NCBI GenBank assembly: GCA_032622095.1
Contig: CP136061.1
Span: 197,950,935 to 198,014,934 of the forward strand
Reading direction: 5' to 3'
Origin: Siphonodentalium dalli
Lineage: Eukaryota > Mollusca > Scaphopoda > Gadilida > Siphonodentaliidae
Length of the DNA stretch: 64,000 nt
Shown: positions 24,147-36,455 of the stretch, in pieces
Layout of the letters: the number at the start of each line of letters is the position of its first letter
Numbering within the stretch: the stretch's first letter is position 1
Position numbers and translations under genes: made by a program
Notes under the pieces: generated by a model
Databases searched by the model: none
The model's input: only the letters and a program-made list of their open reading frames with translations
What the model was told of the DNA's origin: nothing

Positions 24147-26057
24147 AGAAAATGAGAAAGTTTAGTCAGAAATGGTATGTCGATATTGTCTTCTTCGGAA
24201 TTAATTATCGCGAAGTGACGTGTGGGCACAGATCAGTCACTCGTCTCATGATACTTCATCATATTTCATCGAAACATGTGTGGCCATGTCTACCAGTTTT
24301 GGAGTCTGCTGCACATTGTTTTGAATGTTTCCACGGAGTCTGCGACGAACTAATAGGCATACTGATTTATAGTGTTGTGATGTATGCATCATTGCATGGA
24401 CTGGTTGTAAAGTTGCAGGCCGTTAATGACCGCAGTGGTACCACCATTCAACCACACAGTCAAGTGGTATCACCACGATTGATATTTTTCTTATACGTCA
24501 TAACATATCGCCCAGATACATGTATGGAGTCTGCTATTCTTTTGATCGAAACGATGGTGACGCTGTGATATTGTTGTGATATATGTATGGAATGACGGAT
24601 AATCTCGGAGACACGGATCAAATTCTGGGACACACATTATCACTGAATCCGTCAGAAGCTTTCATTAGAATTTGACTTTGTTCACTGTAACGTACTACAG
24701 CTATGCTCTAATTAATAGTCCCCTTTAACAATGTTGTAGGGCGTTAATGACACCGGTTATACCATACCGGCGTTCAACCACGGTCAAGTGGTTGACATGT
24801 GGCAACGGCGGGTAATCTTACTACGGTATTAGTAATAATATTTTGCGACCACTGTATTAATTTCTCACAAGGCCACCTAGCTTACACCAAGTCCAGCTTT
24901 TTGTGACGTGTTAACTATACAGAAAACAATATTTCAATTAATAATTTGCTTACAGTTTAATCAACATTCGAAGTTGGTCACTGACCGACATTCGCAACTG
25001 CATCATCAATGCAGCGTCAAGCCATGCCAGGAATAAACACTCTGTGGTGGTTATATTGCTGACCTTAAAAAGGTATGAAGGTCGGCCATGGTAGGATTGA
25101 TCATGGTTAATAGCATCAACGCGGTCGAGTAACGCGGTAAAATCGGTGGTCAACGTCATTAAGGGGGGGGGGGGTCAATTAGAGCATAGATGTATACATA
25201 CATATACATGTAGACCATTCCAATGTCCAGATGCATCATGTTCTTATCAAAACATGCGAGGCTATCATTCTGAACGATTCGGCCATTTTCGCTTTGCTAG
25301 GAAATAACCTCTTCCATAACTGGAAACCATATTCGCAATTCTACATTATATGGCTCTGGTGATCAGGCAATGACATTGACTCGTTGACGCATAGATGCGA
25401 ATGGAGAATAATTTATTCACTATGGCTGTACCAAACTTGATCATATATTAAATACATTAAACTCTCTTTGTGTTATCTTAGCATTTGTTCATATACCGAT
25501 ACAGCACATCGGAAGTGTACGATAAGCAAAACACTCAACACCATGGCAATTTTTTTTTGGAAAATGATAATAATTCCGGTGACCCATTCAACACCAAAAT
25601 CTTGTGGCGAAGACTAGTGAGCGCTATAATGGTATTTTGCAAACAACATGGTGTCAGTTTTAATTAACCAAAGTTAATGGTCTCCCCATTGTTGAGTATT
25701 TTGCTTATCGCACGCTATTTACATACTGCACAACAGGTTCTGGAACATAATTTGGCTTTGTTAACATAATGCAGCGTAGGAACTACGACAATTACATACT
25801 ATTTACGCGATATTTATTATGGGTATAAAGAAAGGTCTGAATGAAGCACAGCTCAACTATAATAGCCTGATCGGTCTTCCTGGCACAGTGCTCACTGTTG
25901 TAAGAGTGGGAACTCTAAATTTCTTGACAATTTGAATCTGTTTGTTTGAATATATGTATACATGTATGTTTATTTTGAATATTCTCAGTAAATAATTATA
26001 TGGTGTACTGCAAAAGAGATCAGAATTAATTTTGTTTTAAGTATTGGTTTTCTACCC

Positions 26058-27620
26058 GTGTCCAACATGCATGTTGACTGTGAAAGACCGATCAGTCTAT
26101 TTTTGCCCTACCATGCTATTATACATGTAGATCGATTTGTGGTTCATCCAGACCTGTCTAAGATGTCTGATTTATTATGTTTATACGGTTCAAGCCCACT
26201 AGTGCCAACGCATAATAATATATCTGCAATAAATCACAAACCTTTGTGATAAATCTCAAACATGTTTGCGATAAATTGTAAAGTATAATCACCAAGTAGT
26301 TTTAGAGTTATCGTAAAGATGCTTGAGATTTATCGCAAAGTTTTGCGAGTTATCGCAAAGGTGTTTGTGATTTTTCGCAAAGTCCTTTTGTGATTTATCG
26401 CAAAGATTTGCTCCCCTCATCACACATGCATGCTTGCTGTGAATGACCGATCGGTCTATTTTAGCCCGACCGGGCAATTATAGATTGATAGGTTGTTCAC
26501 TCAGACCTGTTTAAGATGTCTGATTTATAATGTTTACTTTAATTACACACAAACTAAGAAATTTGGACGATTATTTCAGACAATCAGACAAATTTTACTC
26601 CACGTGCAGGCAACAGGTCAGGGAAATCCTGACCCAGACCTGTTTCAGATGTCTGATTTATAATGTTTACAGAAGCCCATTAGCGCCAAAAAACCTTTGC
26701 GACAAATCTCAAACATCTTTGCGATAAATCGCAAAATATAATCACCCAGTACGTAGTCTGAGAGTTATCGTAAAGATGTTTGAGATTTATCGTAATGGTT
26801 TGCGTGTTATCGCAAAGGTGTTTGTGATTTTTCGCAAAGTTTTGCGATTTATCGCAAAGGTTTGCTACCTTCATCACACATGCATCTGGCTGTGAATGAC
26901 TGATCGGTCTATTTTAGCCCGACCGGGCAATTATAGATTGATATGTTGTTCACTCAGACCTGTTTAAGATGTCTGATTTATAATGTTTACACACAAATTA
27001 AGAAATTTGGACGATTATTTCAGACAAATTATACTCCACGTGCAGGCAACAGGTCAGGGAAATGTCTGATTTATAATGTTTACAGAAGCCCATTAGCGCC
27101 AAAAATATTTGCGTCAAATCTCAAACATCTTTCCAATAAATCGCAAAATATAATCACCCAGTACGCAGTCTGAGAGTTATCGTAAAGATGTTTGAGATTT
27201 ATCGTAAAGGTTTGCGATAACAAAGGTGTTTGTGATTTGTCGCAAAGTTGTTTTGTGATTTATCGCAAAGGTTTTCTCCCCTTATCCCACATGCATGCTG
27301 GCTGTGAAAGACTGATCGGTCTATTTTAGGCCAACCGTGCTATTATAGATCGATTGGTGGTTTACTCAGACATGTTGAAGATGTCTGATTTATATTTATA
27401 TTTATATGGTTCAAGCCCATTAGTGCCAATGCATAAAAATATATCTGCGATAAATCACAAACCATTGCGATTAATCGCAAACCTTTGTGATCAATTGAAA
27501 ACCTTTGCAATAAATCGCATATATTTATTGCAAAGTAGTTTGCGATTCGCAAAGGTTTGCGATTATCGCAAGATAGTTATTTATTTATCGGGCTATTCTA
27601 GATCGATTGGTGTTTCATCC
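26058..27620. repeat. Four ~360-450-bp tandem units with TTTGCGATAAATCGCAAA words
   Basis: The anchor GACCGATCRGTCTATTTT recurs near 26086, 26445, 26898 and 27310. Each unit carries CAGACCTG-TTAAGATGTCTGATTT and a cluster of quasi-palindromic words based on TTTGCGATAAATCGCAAA. The units differ in length because of internal loss of sub-blocks. Confidence 0.82.
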
Positions 27621-28213
27621 AGACCTGTTCAAGATGTTTGATTTATAATGTTTACTTTAATGTTATTGCTCACAAATTAAGAAATTTGGCCGATTATTTG
27701 AGACATTCAGACCAATTTTACTCCACATGCAGGGAACAGTTCAGGAAAATCCTGAAATCGAGATATTAAACCTTGAATTAAGTACAAAATCACGATCAAG
27801 GTTCTATACTAATAAAAGTAATACATGTAAAATTCGGATTATTTCATTTAGCACTATGCAAGGGAGTCCACGTGGTTTTGTACTTAATTCGATGTTTAAA
27901 CGCCGTAGCATCATTTGGAATCTAACATGCCACATTGTTAAATTTGCCGTCGGCCATGTTTCGTAATTTCGAGTGTTTGGTATCTGGACAGGTTCTTCGC
28001 ATAGTACCTATACGTTTGGTTCTCTGAAGTACCAAATTGCTAGGTACTATAGATAGTACCTAAATACTTCAGAGTACCTGTCTTGATATTTGGTACTTCA
28101 GATAATATAATGGGCGTGTCAAGAAAGCGTGTATTTCTTGGCACTTCATATCGTGTGCGTCATGGCTTCGGTGACATAAAGGCGGGGTGGGTATTATATG
28201 CATAATGCCCGGA

Positions 28214-28350
28214 TAGGTACTCCACATAACATAAATATAGGTACTCCAGAGAACCTAAATATATAGGTACTCCAGAGAACCTATATATATAGCTACTCCA
28301 GAGAACCTAAATATATAGGTACTCCAGAGAACCTAAATATTTAGTAGGTA
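28214..28350. repeat. ~30-bp tandem repeat AGGTACTCCAGAGAACCTAA
   Basis: Five units of AGGTACTCCAGAGAACCTAA plus an ATATAT spacer lead into TAGGTACTCTAGAGTACC. The units are subterminal in the 5.0-kb element. Confidence 0.88.
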
Positions 28351-28443
28351 CTCTAGAGTACCAAAAAATTGGTACCCCCCCCTGCGACAAAGCTTAGTAC
28401 CTACATAGGTACTCTAGAGTACCTACTGCTTTACGAGTGTACA

Positions 28444-29320
28444 ATCAAGTTTGAAACTACACTTTCGTAATTAGGATGCGGTTCGCACATAGCACCTAAA
28501 ATACCAATTTAGTTTTGACCACGTTTATTGGTAGAAGATGATTATGAGATTATGTCCTTAAATTGTTATCGCCATGTGGCCTTAATTTTTACATATTAGT
28601 GGTAAACAAATCGGTCATGAAACGGGAGAATCTTGCCAAACACATAGCGCTAAGCTATGACCTGATAAAAACATAATTAGCAAGCACGATTGTCTACGAT
28701 TGTCTCACAAACGGACTCGTATAGTCGTCAATTCTGCGAAAAGGTTTTTGGACCGTCGGAAAAATTTACAACTACAAATATCTATTCGTCATTTTTATCT
28801 GTGGTAGGTCATAATGTGAAATGTGTCTATCATGCTACCCTTGTCTGATTATATCAGTTTCCATTTTGTATTAATGTATATTTGTTTACACACAGCTTTG
28901 TTACATGTATATTTATGATTTTCCGATTGCAATATTGACGCATACTGAATTAGCGGGTTCCAGCCCCATTCATTTCTGGAGTGGGCGACCGGCGCAATAC
29001 TTTGTAATTCTCGAAATGCCATTGTATTGATAAATGAGTGATTAAATAATTGAAATGAATTAAATTGAGGGAACAGTTAGGGAATTCACTTCGCACGATC
29101 TATAGGATGCAGATTATGCAAAGCGCGAACGATAATCAATCTGCCAATTGGGGATAGTAGTCCAAAGCCTGATAAATGATGGATGCATGATACAAACAAA
29201 ACAAATGGACAGAGTGCATGTCTGTATTTTTAAATTGATTTTGGGGTGCACACCTAATAAATTGATACTCTATCTGTCGCACGGCTAGGACATTACGCTG
29301 CGATTAGATAGTGCGTATTA
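28444..29320. other. Remainder of the split 70-bp unit, then no gene
   Basis: The first ~32 bases complete the minisatellite unit. The rest shows no coding or repeat structure. Confidence 0.5.
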
Positions 29321-30064
29321 AGGTCAATCCACACCGGACGTGAGCGAGCGATTATAACGGCCGTTTTATGTCGTCCGTAGCGGTTCTAAGCGCGCGATTT
29401 TTATATTCACACCAAACGCGACTGGGTCGCTTCGCGCGATGGTTTGTGTAGATAATCGATTGAGTGAATCATTTACAGACAGGTCACAAATACAATGTAT
29501 ATACGGACATTTTAATCATAATTTGCTAAACATATACATGTAAGAGTTTTTCAAATTCATTTAATTGTCAAATATAGTATGTCATGTGGAATGGTACACG
29601 GGCTTCCTAAATTTTAACAGCAATTGCGTTTAATTGAATTTAATTCTATAATTCCAGCTTGTGATTTTTTTATCCGGGTGGGAGATGCAAATTGTGGACA
29701 AATTTACTTCACAAGCTTGGAATGGATTGGAACCAAAAATTAACCAGACGATCCTGTTATTACTTCGATCTCTTGCCAGGCATTTTCTCTTCTCCTCCAC
29801 CACCTTTGTTATCGCGACGATTAATGAATCTGTCGCTTTCAGATAGGATGAATACGGCCGTATAGATATCCTATTTGACAGCGACCCAATTATCCCGCTG
29901 ATTCGCCGCCAAGCAAGAAATCGACGAAGCATAAAATCACTGCTGTGATCGCCTCGTGGTCAGCGCTTCAGTCACCTGCGGTGTGAATATAAAAAAAACT
30001 CCTACGGACGACAGAAAACGGCCGTTATAATCGCTCGCTTCCAGCGTCCGGTGTGGATTGACCT
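29321..30064. mobile_element. 744-bp MITE with ~90-bp terminal inverted repeats
   Basis: The left end AGGTCAATCCACACCGGACG continues through GCGAGCGATTATAACGGCCG, TTTT, GTCGTCCGTAG and TATATTCACACC. The right end is its reverse complement with small gaps. TA flanks both sides (29319-29320, 30065-30066); TAA/TTA is also possible. The GGTCAATCCACACCGGACG style resembles PIF/Harbinger MITEs but Tc1/mariner cannot be excluded. A 100-codon minus frame inside is not recognised. Confidence 0.88.
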
Positions 30065-30066
30065 TA

Positions 30067-30656
30067 CCCCTAACCGTCGCCCTAAACGTATCCGTTGCTC
30101 TATCTGTGAGTTGCGAAACCTGTCTATTATGCGACAGGTGACTATTAACATAGTATTACGAAGACCGACTATCCATGCATGGTCCTTCCTTCATCAGTAA
30201 AACTGGCAATGTGGTGATATGGCATATAGCCCAGTAGCTTCGGGCCGACATTTTGCAACATCTTGTCGCACCATGCGATATTTTGCCAGCCTAGTATATA
30301 ATGAACCACCCCATCACAGTATAAACACATCTCTATAATCCACAATATTGAAAAACTTTGCGTCCGTCCAGTAAAGGCGCATTTCTGTTACAAAACGAGA
30401 GAATTAGTAAACGTTATGATCATATAATATGATACAACAAAAGGCGAAATTATTTTCGGTATGCATGACTTTGAACTTTGAAGCAGATATGATGAAATAG
30501 GCGATACGCGTTAGTATTATTATGTCCTGTTAATCGTGTGCCATGTGCAAGTCTTAATGACTATTTGTCAATTGTATAATGTGAATGTCAATGTGTTGGG
30601 CTGCATGAGACCATGGCAGCATGGCCCGACAATACTTATGGCTTGTTATGAATAAC
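30067..30656. other. No gene seen
   Basis: Nothing recognisable. Confidence 0.4.
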
Positions 30657-30658
30657 TA

Positions 30659-31032
30659 CGCCGGCAAGTTTGCACGGTATTTCGTCATAGAAACCCGCAT
30701 GATGCCAGAATATGAACGAACCCATGCATATAACATTCATCCTGACCAAAGCGAACGACACGAGAAGTAAAATTTATGAAGTTCCACGTGTATCGATGCA
30801 ACTGTCATTTGCCTTCAAATACCTGTATGATTGATTCTTGTGAGATTATTGCATGCTATTTACGGACAAATTCCGATAGCATCGCTGCAGGTGGAACCAC
30901 AGATCATTTGCTTCTCGCGTAGTTAGCTGTGATGCAGATGCATTTTATATGCTTGCCTCCGTTCATACTATGGCATCATATCGTTTTCTACGACGACATG
31001 CCCGCAAACCATACCGTGCAAACTTGCCAGTG
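30659..31032. mobile_element. 374-bp TA-flanked MITE
   Basis: The ends are TA-CGCCGGCAAGTTTGCACGGTAT and the reverse complement of TA-CACTGGCAAGTTTGCACGG. Similarity continues inward over GATGCCA..TATGAACG for about 65 bp with a small gap. There is no coding frame. Confidence 0.8.
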
Positions 31033-31121
31033 TATGAACGTACCCTTATACAGTTTCCAGGAATGTCTTGAACGCATGTTGAAATGACAATTCCTTTTTA
31101 TTCTCATGGCCAAGGAATTCT

Positions 31122-31819
31122 GATTTGTCATGTTGACTAGGATGATATAATCATAGCCCAATCCAAACGATGTGTGTATACTGGATTACATGCGTCCGTC
31201 CGACTAGCCGTGAGACGTCCGCACTTATGAGCGTTGGACATTGGTATATACAAGGTTTAGGGGCTATATGGGTTTATGAGCTTAAGCCTGTATGCCCGAT
31301 GCCATATTAACTGTTGTTTTGGTGGCTTTAAATAATTCAAACAGAACTTTCTAAAAACCACGGAAAGCGGACATAATATGTCCATACTGTCCTAAAGTCC
31401 TCAATCAGGTTGTCCAATGACATATCATATATACTTTTGTATTTCCCTCCAATAATGAAGAGTTACATAACGCATAGCTGTATACACATTTAAATTATTA
31501 ATATACACAGTTTACATAGATACTAATGTTGTATATGTGGTATACTAATATGCATATTCAAACTAGTCATTAAAACCCTTAAGCACTGAAACTTGTTCAT
31601 GCCTCATTAATATGGACTGACTTAAGTACGTAAACCATAAACCCATAAAAACCATATCGTGAGTCCGTAACAACGTTGAAGCTCTATATCTTGGTCGTCG
31701 ACAGTCGCATTTTAATTAATATTTAGTATTTTGATTAAACAACGAATGCACGGGCGCGTGTAATCCAGTATACACTTTTGGATGGGGTATGGTTAGCACC
31801 CTAGTCAACATGACAAATC
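31122..31819. mobile_element. 698-bp inverted-repeat element, ~70-bp arms
   Basis: The left arm (31122-31194) starts GATTTGTCATGTTGACTAGG and contains TGTATACTGGATTACA. The right arm (31755-31819) is its reverse complement with a few gaps. No clear target duplication was found. The loop is AT-rich and non-coding. Confidence 0.72.
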
Positions 31820-31829
31820 ACTATCGCTT

Positions 31830-32157
31830 TGATTCAGTGCTATTTTGATTTTGCTTGTTGTTCTTGGTATAGTGCACTATCTTTAACAACCAAAGGGAAA
31901 TTACAGAAATCTCAGAATAGATTGATTAGATTTTGTCTTGTGTTACATAATCGAGCAACTGTAGGTGTAGGGTAGAAGGAACATCTAAGAATGAACTTGT
32001 TATCTGTTGAACAGAGGGTTAACCAAAGAATGCCTTTGCCAACGAAGAGACGTGTGGACTCAAAGGCTCCCAAATATCTCTCCAAACAATTCACCAGAGT
32101 TTGCTCTTTAGCTGTGAATTAATACCAGGGCAACAACAAATCACAATCCCTCGTGTA
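31830..32157 (+). pseudogene. LINE ORF2 tail, left part, interrupted by a DNA element
   Basis: The frame reads FDFACCSWYSALS, then KLQKSQNRLIRFCLVLHNRA, then LLSVEQRVNQ and YLSKQFTRV. That series is characteristic of the region after the RT domain in one LINE lineage. One in-frame stop lies near 31968 and another near 32119. The frame is cut at 32157 by the element at 32158-33677 and resumes at 33678. Confidence 0.78.
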
Positions 32158-33677
32158 CACACTAAATTCAAAGTTGCTAAATTAACCAGAAAAGTAGTAA
32201 ATATTTACTACTTTGGGTAGTTAGTATTAATCCCGCTACCTTGGGAGGTTAAATTTACTACCTGGTGGGTAGTTAAAAAATTAAATACCTTTGGTAGTTA
32301 AAATAACTACCTTCAGTAGTTGAAATAACTACCTCTGGGAGCTATTTTAACTACCCAACTGGTGGCTAAATTTTAACTACTTTTGGTAGTAGGATGAATA
32401 CGAACTACCCAGTAGTTAATTTTACTACGTGTGGGTGGTTGGAATTTTTGCTACCTGTAGGTAGTTAATCTGCTAACTACTATTGGTGGGAAAGTATTGT
32501 ACCTCGAGTGGTTATTCTAGCTATTTTAATTGGTATTCAAAGGTGTCCGATCTAACCACTCAAAGTAGCTATTTTATAAACTTTTAGTTAAGAATCTTGC
32601 CTCTAAAGATAGTAATGACATGTGGACCACAAAATATGACAATGGAGAAAATAATTTCAATATTTATTCAAAATTTAAAAAAAACATAAAAATATATAAA
32701 TATATATAGTTCAGAGCATTTGTTTTTAGCTTAACATAAATTGCATCACAAGGTTTCTTACCAGGAATAAGTACATTACATTAGCCTACACAAAATAAAA
32801 AACATTGTGCATTTTGTGAAAATCGATGGATTCTCAGAGTTGAAAATTTTACCCAGGGAATCTTATCAGACCTCAGACACTAAAACTTGTTTTATAGAAA
32901 TAATTGATTATATGCCCAAAATGGTTGCAATCTGGGTCGTCAAATTTTAAAAACAGTGATAAACTGAAATGGAGTGTCATTTCATAGATGCTGTTGACCT
33001 CAGAGTCCTAAAGAAGCAAAATAAAGAGCGTTCCTTATCATATTAGAAAATATGTAGGAAAATTGCGGGTAAGAGCGCCTTTGATCCTCAGATAACGTAA
33101 GGGGTGGGGGCTAAAAATTATATGATCAATAATGAGCGTTTCTTATCAGTTAAGAAGATATGTGGGGAAAATTGTACAAAAGTAAAATAATGCATGATAG
33201 GTGCTGTTGGCATCAAATTATTTAAAGATGCACTACTAATCAGCAATAAAGAGCATTTATTATCCACTTAAAAGATAGATGTAACTTTATCCTGAGTTAT
33301 ATTACAGCTGCTGGTTATCGCAGATACTTAGTTATTTAAATGACTTGAAGGGCCGCTAATATCGCATTCTTAACACGAGCAATGACGGGTACCCAGCTAG
33401 TGTGTTGTCCGTATAATACTCAATTTATGTTTTCAAGGATGTATATTAAAAACAAGGTTGTGCAGTTAAAGTTCGGAATATTTTCAAACAGAGTTTAAAC
33501 AACGATCACGTGACATGCAGTTTAACCAATCAGGAATATAAACCATTTTACTACCTATCTATATAATATTTGCTACCTATTCACTCTTAAAAATATCAAC
33601 TCCAGGTGGTTAAAATGACAAGGGAAGTAGTTAAATATGTTTTACTACCTAAATTTAACTACTTTGAATTTAGTGTG
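32158..33677. mobile_element. 1520-bp TA-flanked element with GGTAGTTAAA subterminal arrays
   Basis: The inverted ends are CACACTAAATTCAAAGT on the left and its exact reverse complement on the right, with TA on both sides (32156-32157, 33678-33679). Both subterminal zones are packed with GGTAGTTAAA/TTTAACTACC words in both orientations (about 32180-32580 and 33550-33660). The interior has a three-copy ~115-bp repeat with AATAAAGAGCGTT-like words (33010-33280). There is no coding frame. It splits a LINE ORF, which fixes the borders. Confidence 0.87.
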
Positions 33678-33855
33678 TACATCTAGGTCCTTTTGGCTCG
33701 GACAGTTTCTGTTATAGTACAGGAATAGTATTCTGGAACGATTTTTCTAACAAAATTGATCCAAAAGGTGACAACTCAGTTTGGATCAAAGCTATTATCT
33801 CAGAGTATTTTAATATGTTTCAAAAAATCTTATACGAAATTCGAGAAGAGGGGTC
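33678..33855 (+). pseudogene. LINE ORF2 tail, right part beyond the insertion
   Basis: Joined across one TA, the bases left and right of the inserted element read IPRVHLGPFGSDSFCYST and then FWNDFSNKI. This matches the family's P-R-V...G...F-Y-S...W-N block. The join therefore fixes the element's borders. A small frameshift remains just left of the join. Confidence 0.72.
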
Positions 33856-34435
33856 TCAAAACATACATATGCAAACCATTCCCGAGCTATTTCGCCGATA
33901 TAGCGCTAAAAACGCGTTTTGTTAGTTATATTTTTTTGCGTAAATTTGATATCGTTTCACTGTTCCGGTTAAAATTTTCCAATCACCCCATCTTCCGAGT
34001 GATGCCGGCAGCACTCGTGTGTTTTCGGAAATAAGTGCAATCTCGATGCATCCATTAAGTTTTCCAAGGTTTCCAAGCGTCTCTATCATTTTCGGTACGC
34101 GATAATGTGTTTCCGTTGGATCTTTTTTGTCTATGCGAGAATTCTACCAAAACTGTCATTGTGAGAATATCAGGATATAATAAAGCTGAGAAGAGTAAAG
34201 CTGAGAAATGTTGACACGGATGTAATGGTAGAACGGTTTTCCTGTTTGTTGCACAATGTCAACATGAGTTTTAGTCATTTACATTGATCATTGGTACACA
34301 TTAATTTTTCTCAAATATACTCAAATCGCAATTTTGTATAGTCAATAACAGTTGAGCGTGGTACTATATATATGTTTGGTCGATGAACTGCAGTTAATTA
34401 GGTACTCAAAACGATCAGACGGTCCCATGCCATCA
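33856..34435. other. No gene seen
   Basis: The plus frame to 34034 may be the decayed end of the LINE. Otherwise nothing. Confidence 0.35.
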
Positions 34436-34439
34436 AGAT

Positions 34440-34465
34440 ACAACAACAACAACAACAACAACATT
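34440..34465. repeat. (CAA)n microsatellite
   Basis: About eight CAA units. They produce the Asn run in an overlapping chance frame. Confidence 0.9.
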
Positions 34466-34707
34466 TCTTCAAAAAACGCGTTAGTAATAATGCTAATCAC
34501 TGTCAACTATTGTATCAAATTTCTCAAAACTTGTTATTTATCAACATTTTGTTCAACAAAATATGGCTGTATTATCACTGAAGTATCACGACATTTGACC
34601 GTATTACACTTGATTTTAGAGTTATCCATCTTCATCCGCAATTTTGTCCGAGACCCTCCGTTTGACCACGTGTTTCTGGGCCACATAAAAATTACACATC
34701 TCAATAT

Positions 34708-34975
34708 CAAACTTCAAAAATCAATATCTGATCACTATGAGCTTTGGTGGGTTCCTCGACTCGAATTAAATATTGTTTACCCCCGAAATCAAAGAAATAG
34801 TAATTTAGGAGCGTCTGATCGGATTGAGTACCTATACCCAGGTGGTGAAAAATAAAAGATTTCAAAAATCGATATCTGATAACTCTGAGCTTCCATGGGT
34901 GGGGTCCTCGACTCAAATCAAATACTTTGTTAACCACCGAAGCCAGAGAAACACTAATTTAGGACCGAAATGAAT
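34708..34975. repeat. Tandem duplication, ~150-bp unit
   Basis: TCAAAAATCAATATCTGATC with GGTTCCTCGACTCGAATTAA (34713-34770) recurs diverged at 34863-34925. Both are followed by CAGAGAAA/CAAAGAAA..TAATTTAGGA. Confidence 0.72.
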
Positions 34976-36060
34976 ATTGGGAAAATATGTTTCTACCTCT
35001 AATAAAAACAAACGATATTGAAAACTGTCACTTCCCTGGTGACATACTGGCGTCCGTGTGGAGTTTAGAGTCTGTATATATATATATAGACACAACCATA
35101 TAAGTCGCTTAGAGTACTTAAAATTCGTTTATTTTATTTCACCGTCAGTTTAATTAAAACCACCTGCCTCTGAGTTACAAGACGAAATGTGGGAAGAGGC
35201 CAAAAATGGTAAGACCTCCAGGTCAGAGGTAAATGCTGAAAAGACAAAATAGACTTGTCGATAAAAGTTTTGACCCAGAAAATATTTGGACTAAGTTGGT
35301 TTTTATTCCATTTTGAAGAGGAATAATAATCATATCCTCTATAACATATCCAAAATCCGATAAATCCGCTTAGAGCAAAATGTTCTATTCAAAATGGCAT
35401 CCATGATGACAATTTGTATTGAACCATACTGACTATATGTGATAGGTGGCATTAGGTGCACCAACTATCGCCAAGTTAGTAATAAAGTGAAATATACACC
35501 AACAACGCTTAGTCGTAAACCATATAATTATGTAGAATATATGTCCCAACATGGCTATATCAAACGTGTTACCCCATTTGATATTGGAATAGTTAGAAAA
35601 TAGACATGAAAAATAACACCAAAAACAGCGTCTTCAACATCGGTTTCAGTAGTAGAATAGAATTAAATTTGTTTAAATTAGTTTTCCTCAAAATGTGTCT
35701 GCATTGTATACAAGCCTTTCCCACGACACAACTTTCAGTTTTTCCGTGTGTTGAAAAAAATATAGTCAATATCTAATTTTTCTGTGTGTTAAAAAATATA
35801 GTCAAAACCGCTCATCCAAGTAGATAATTAACACAGTTCCAATGCTACGTGCGTGTGTACAGACTCTCCCCTCATGTCTATCTTGTTTCCAGTTGATTTC
35901 AACATATAAACATGCAATGGACGGATCTACGTAAATTGTGAAAAACTATATGGATACTTGGCTAGACCATATCATGGAATTCTACCCTGGCTACGCCCGT
36001 AGAGATACCAGTTCAATTGATGTGAAATTTTTCATGTTCAGATAGGGAAGTTTATAAACA
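34976..36060. other. No gene seen
   Basis: AT-rich. A TA microsatellite lies at 35077-35090. Confidence 0.4.
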
Positions 36061-36124
36061 TTTAAAAAAACAGTGCAGCTAATAGCAACCAGGCGCGTTG
36101 TTGCTTTTCAAGTTTAGGCGTGAA

Positions 36125-36455
36125 TGACGTCATTAATTTTTACAATACCATGAAACAGCATTTCGACGCGATGAAAATCCGGACAAGAAAAATGGGTTAA
36201 AAATCACGTGACTTCCGCTTCGCTTTCGCATAGAATCATGGGAACATTAATATCCCAAAAAGAAACGGTGACACAGAATCGGAAGTGGATCAACGGGATG
36301 GTTATAAAATTAACAATTTTAGTTTTTCTGAACAATTCCTACGTGATTTTGGCCTATAGATTAGTTTCGTTTGACCAATTTCGTTGGTTAGCTGAATACA
36401 ATCAGCGAAGACGTCATGACATGGTCCATGACGTCATTTGCGTCATTTGGTGTTG
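36125..36455. promoter_or_regulatory. Cluster of CRE-like TGACGTCA sites and a TCACGTGA site
   Basis: AATGACGTCATTAA lies near 36123, ATCACGTGAC near 36203, and GACGTCATGAC, CATGACGTCATTT and GCGTCATTT between 36410 and 36450. Four CRE/ATF-type words and one palindromic E-box within 330 bp is more than expected for this base composition. No flanking gene was identified, so function is unproven. Confidence 0.3.

Larger units (their letters stand above)
23421..28439. mobile_element. 5.0-kb TA-flanked DNA element inserted in the 70-bp array
   Basis: The left end TA-CACTCACAAATAAAGCA and right end TGCTTTACGAGTG-TA are imperfect inverted repeats. Removing the element and one TA gives CACCGATACAATCAAGTTTG, which matches the 70-bp repeat unit. 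The right subterminal part has palindromic GGTACTCTAGAGTACC words. The interior has GA and CAA microsatellites, a four-copy tandem repeat (26.06-27.6 kb) and a 138-codon frame (24152-24568) I do not recognise. No transposase motif was seen. The target suggests Tc1/mariner-like mobilisation. Confidence 0.72.

Noticed and set aside
28214-28350. CRISPR-like evenly spaced repeats
   Set aside because: The spacers are near-identical AT tracts, the genome is eukaryotic, and the array is subterminal in a transposon.
34352-34855. 167-codon plus-strand frame
   Set aside because: It runs through a CAA microsatellite (Asn run) and into a tandem duplication. No family features.
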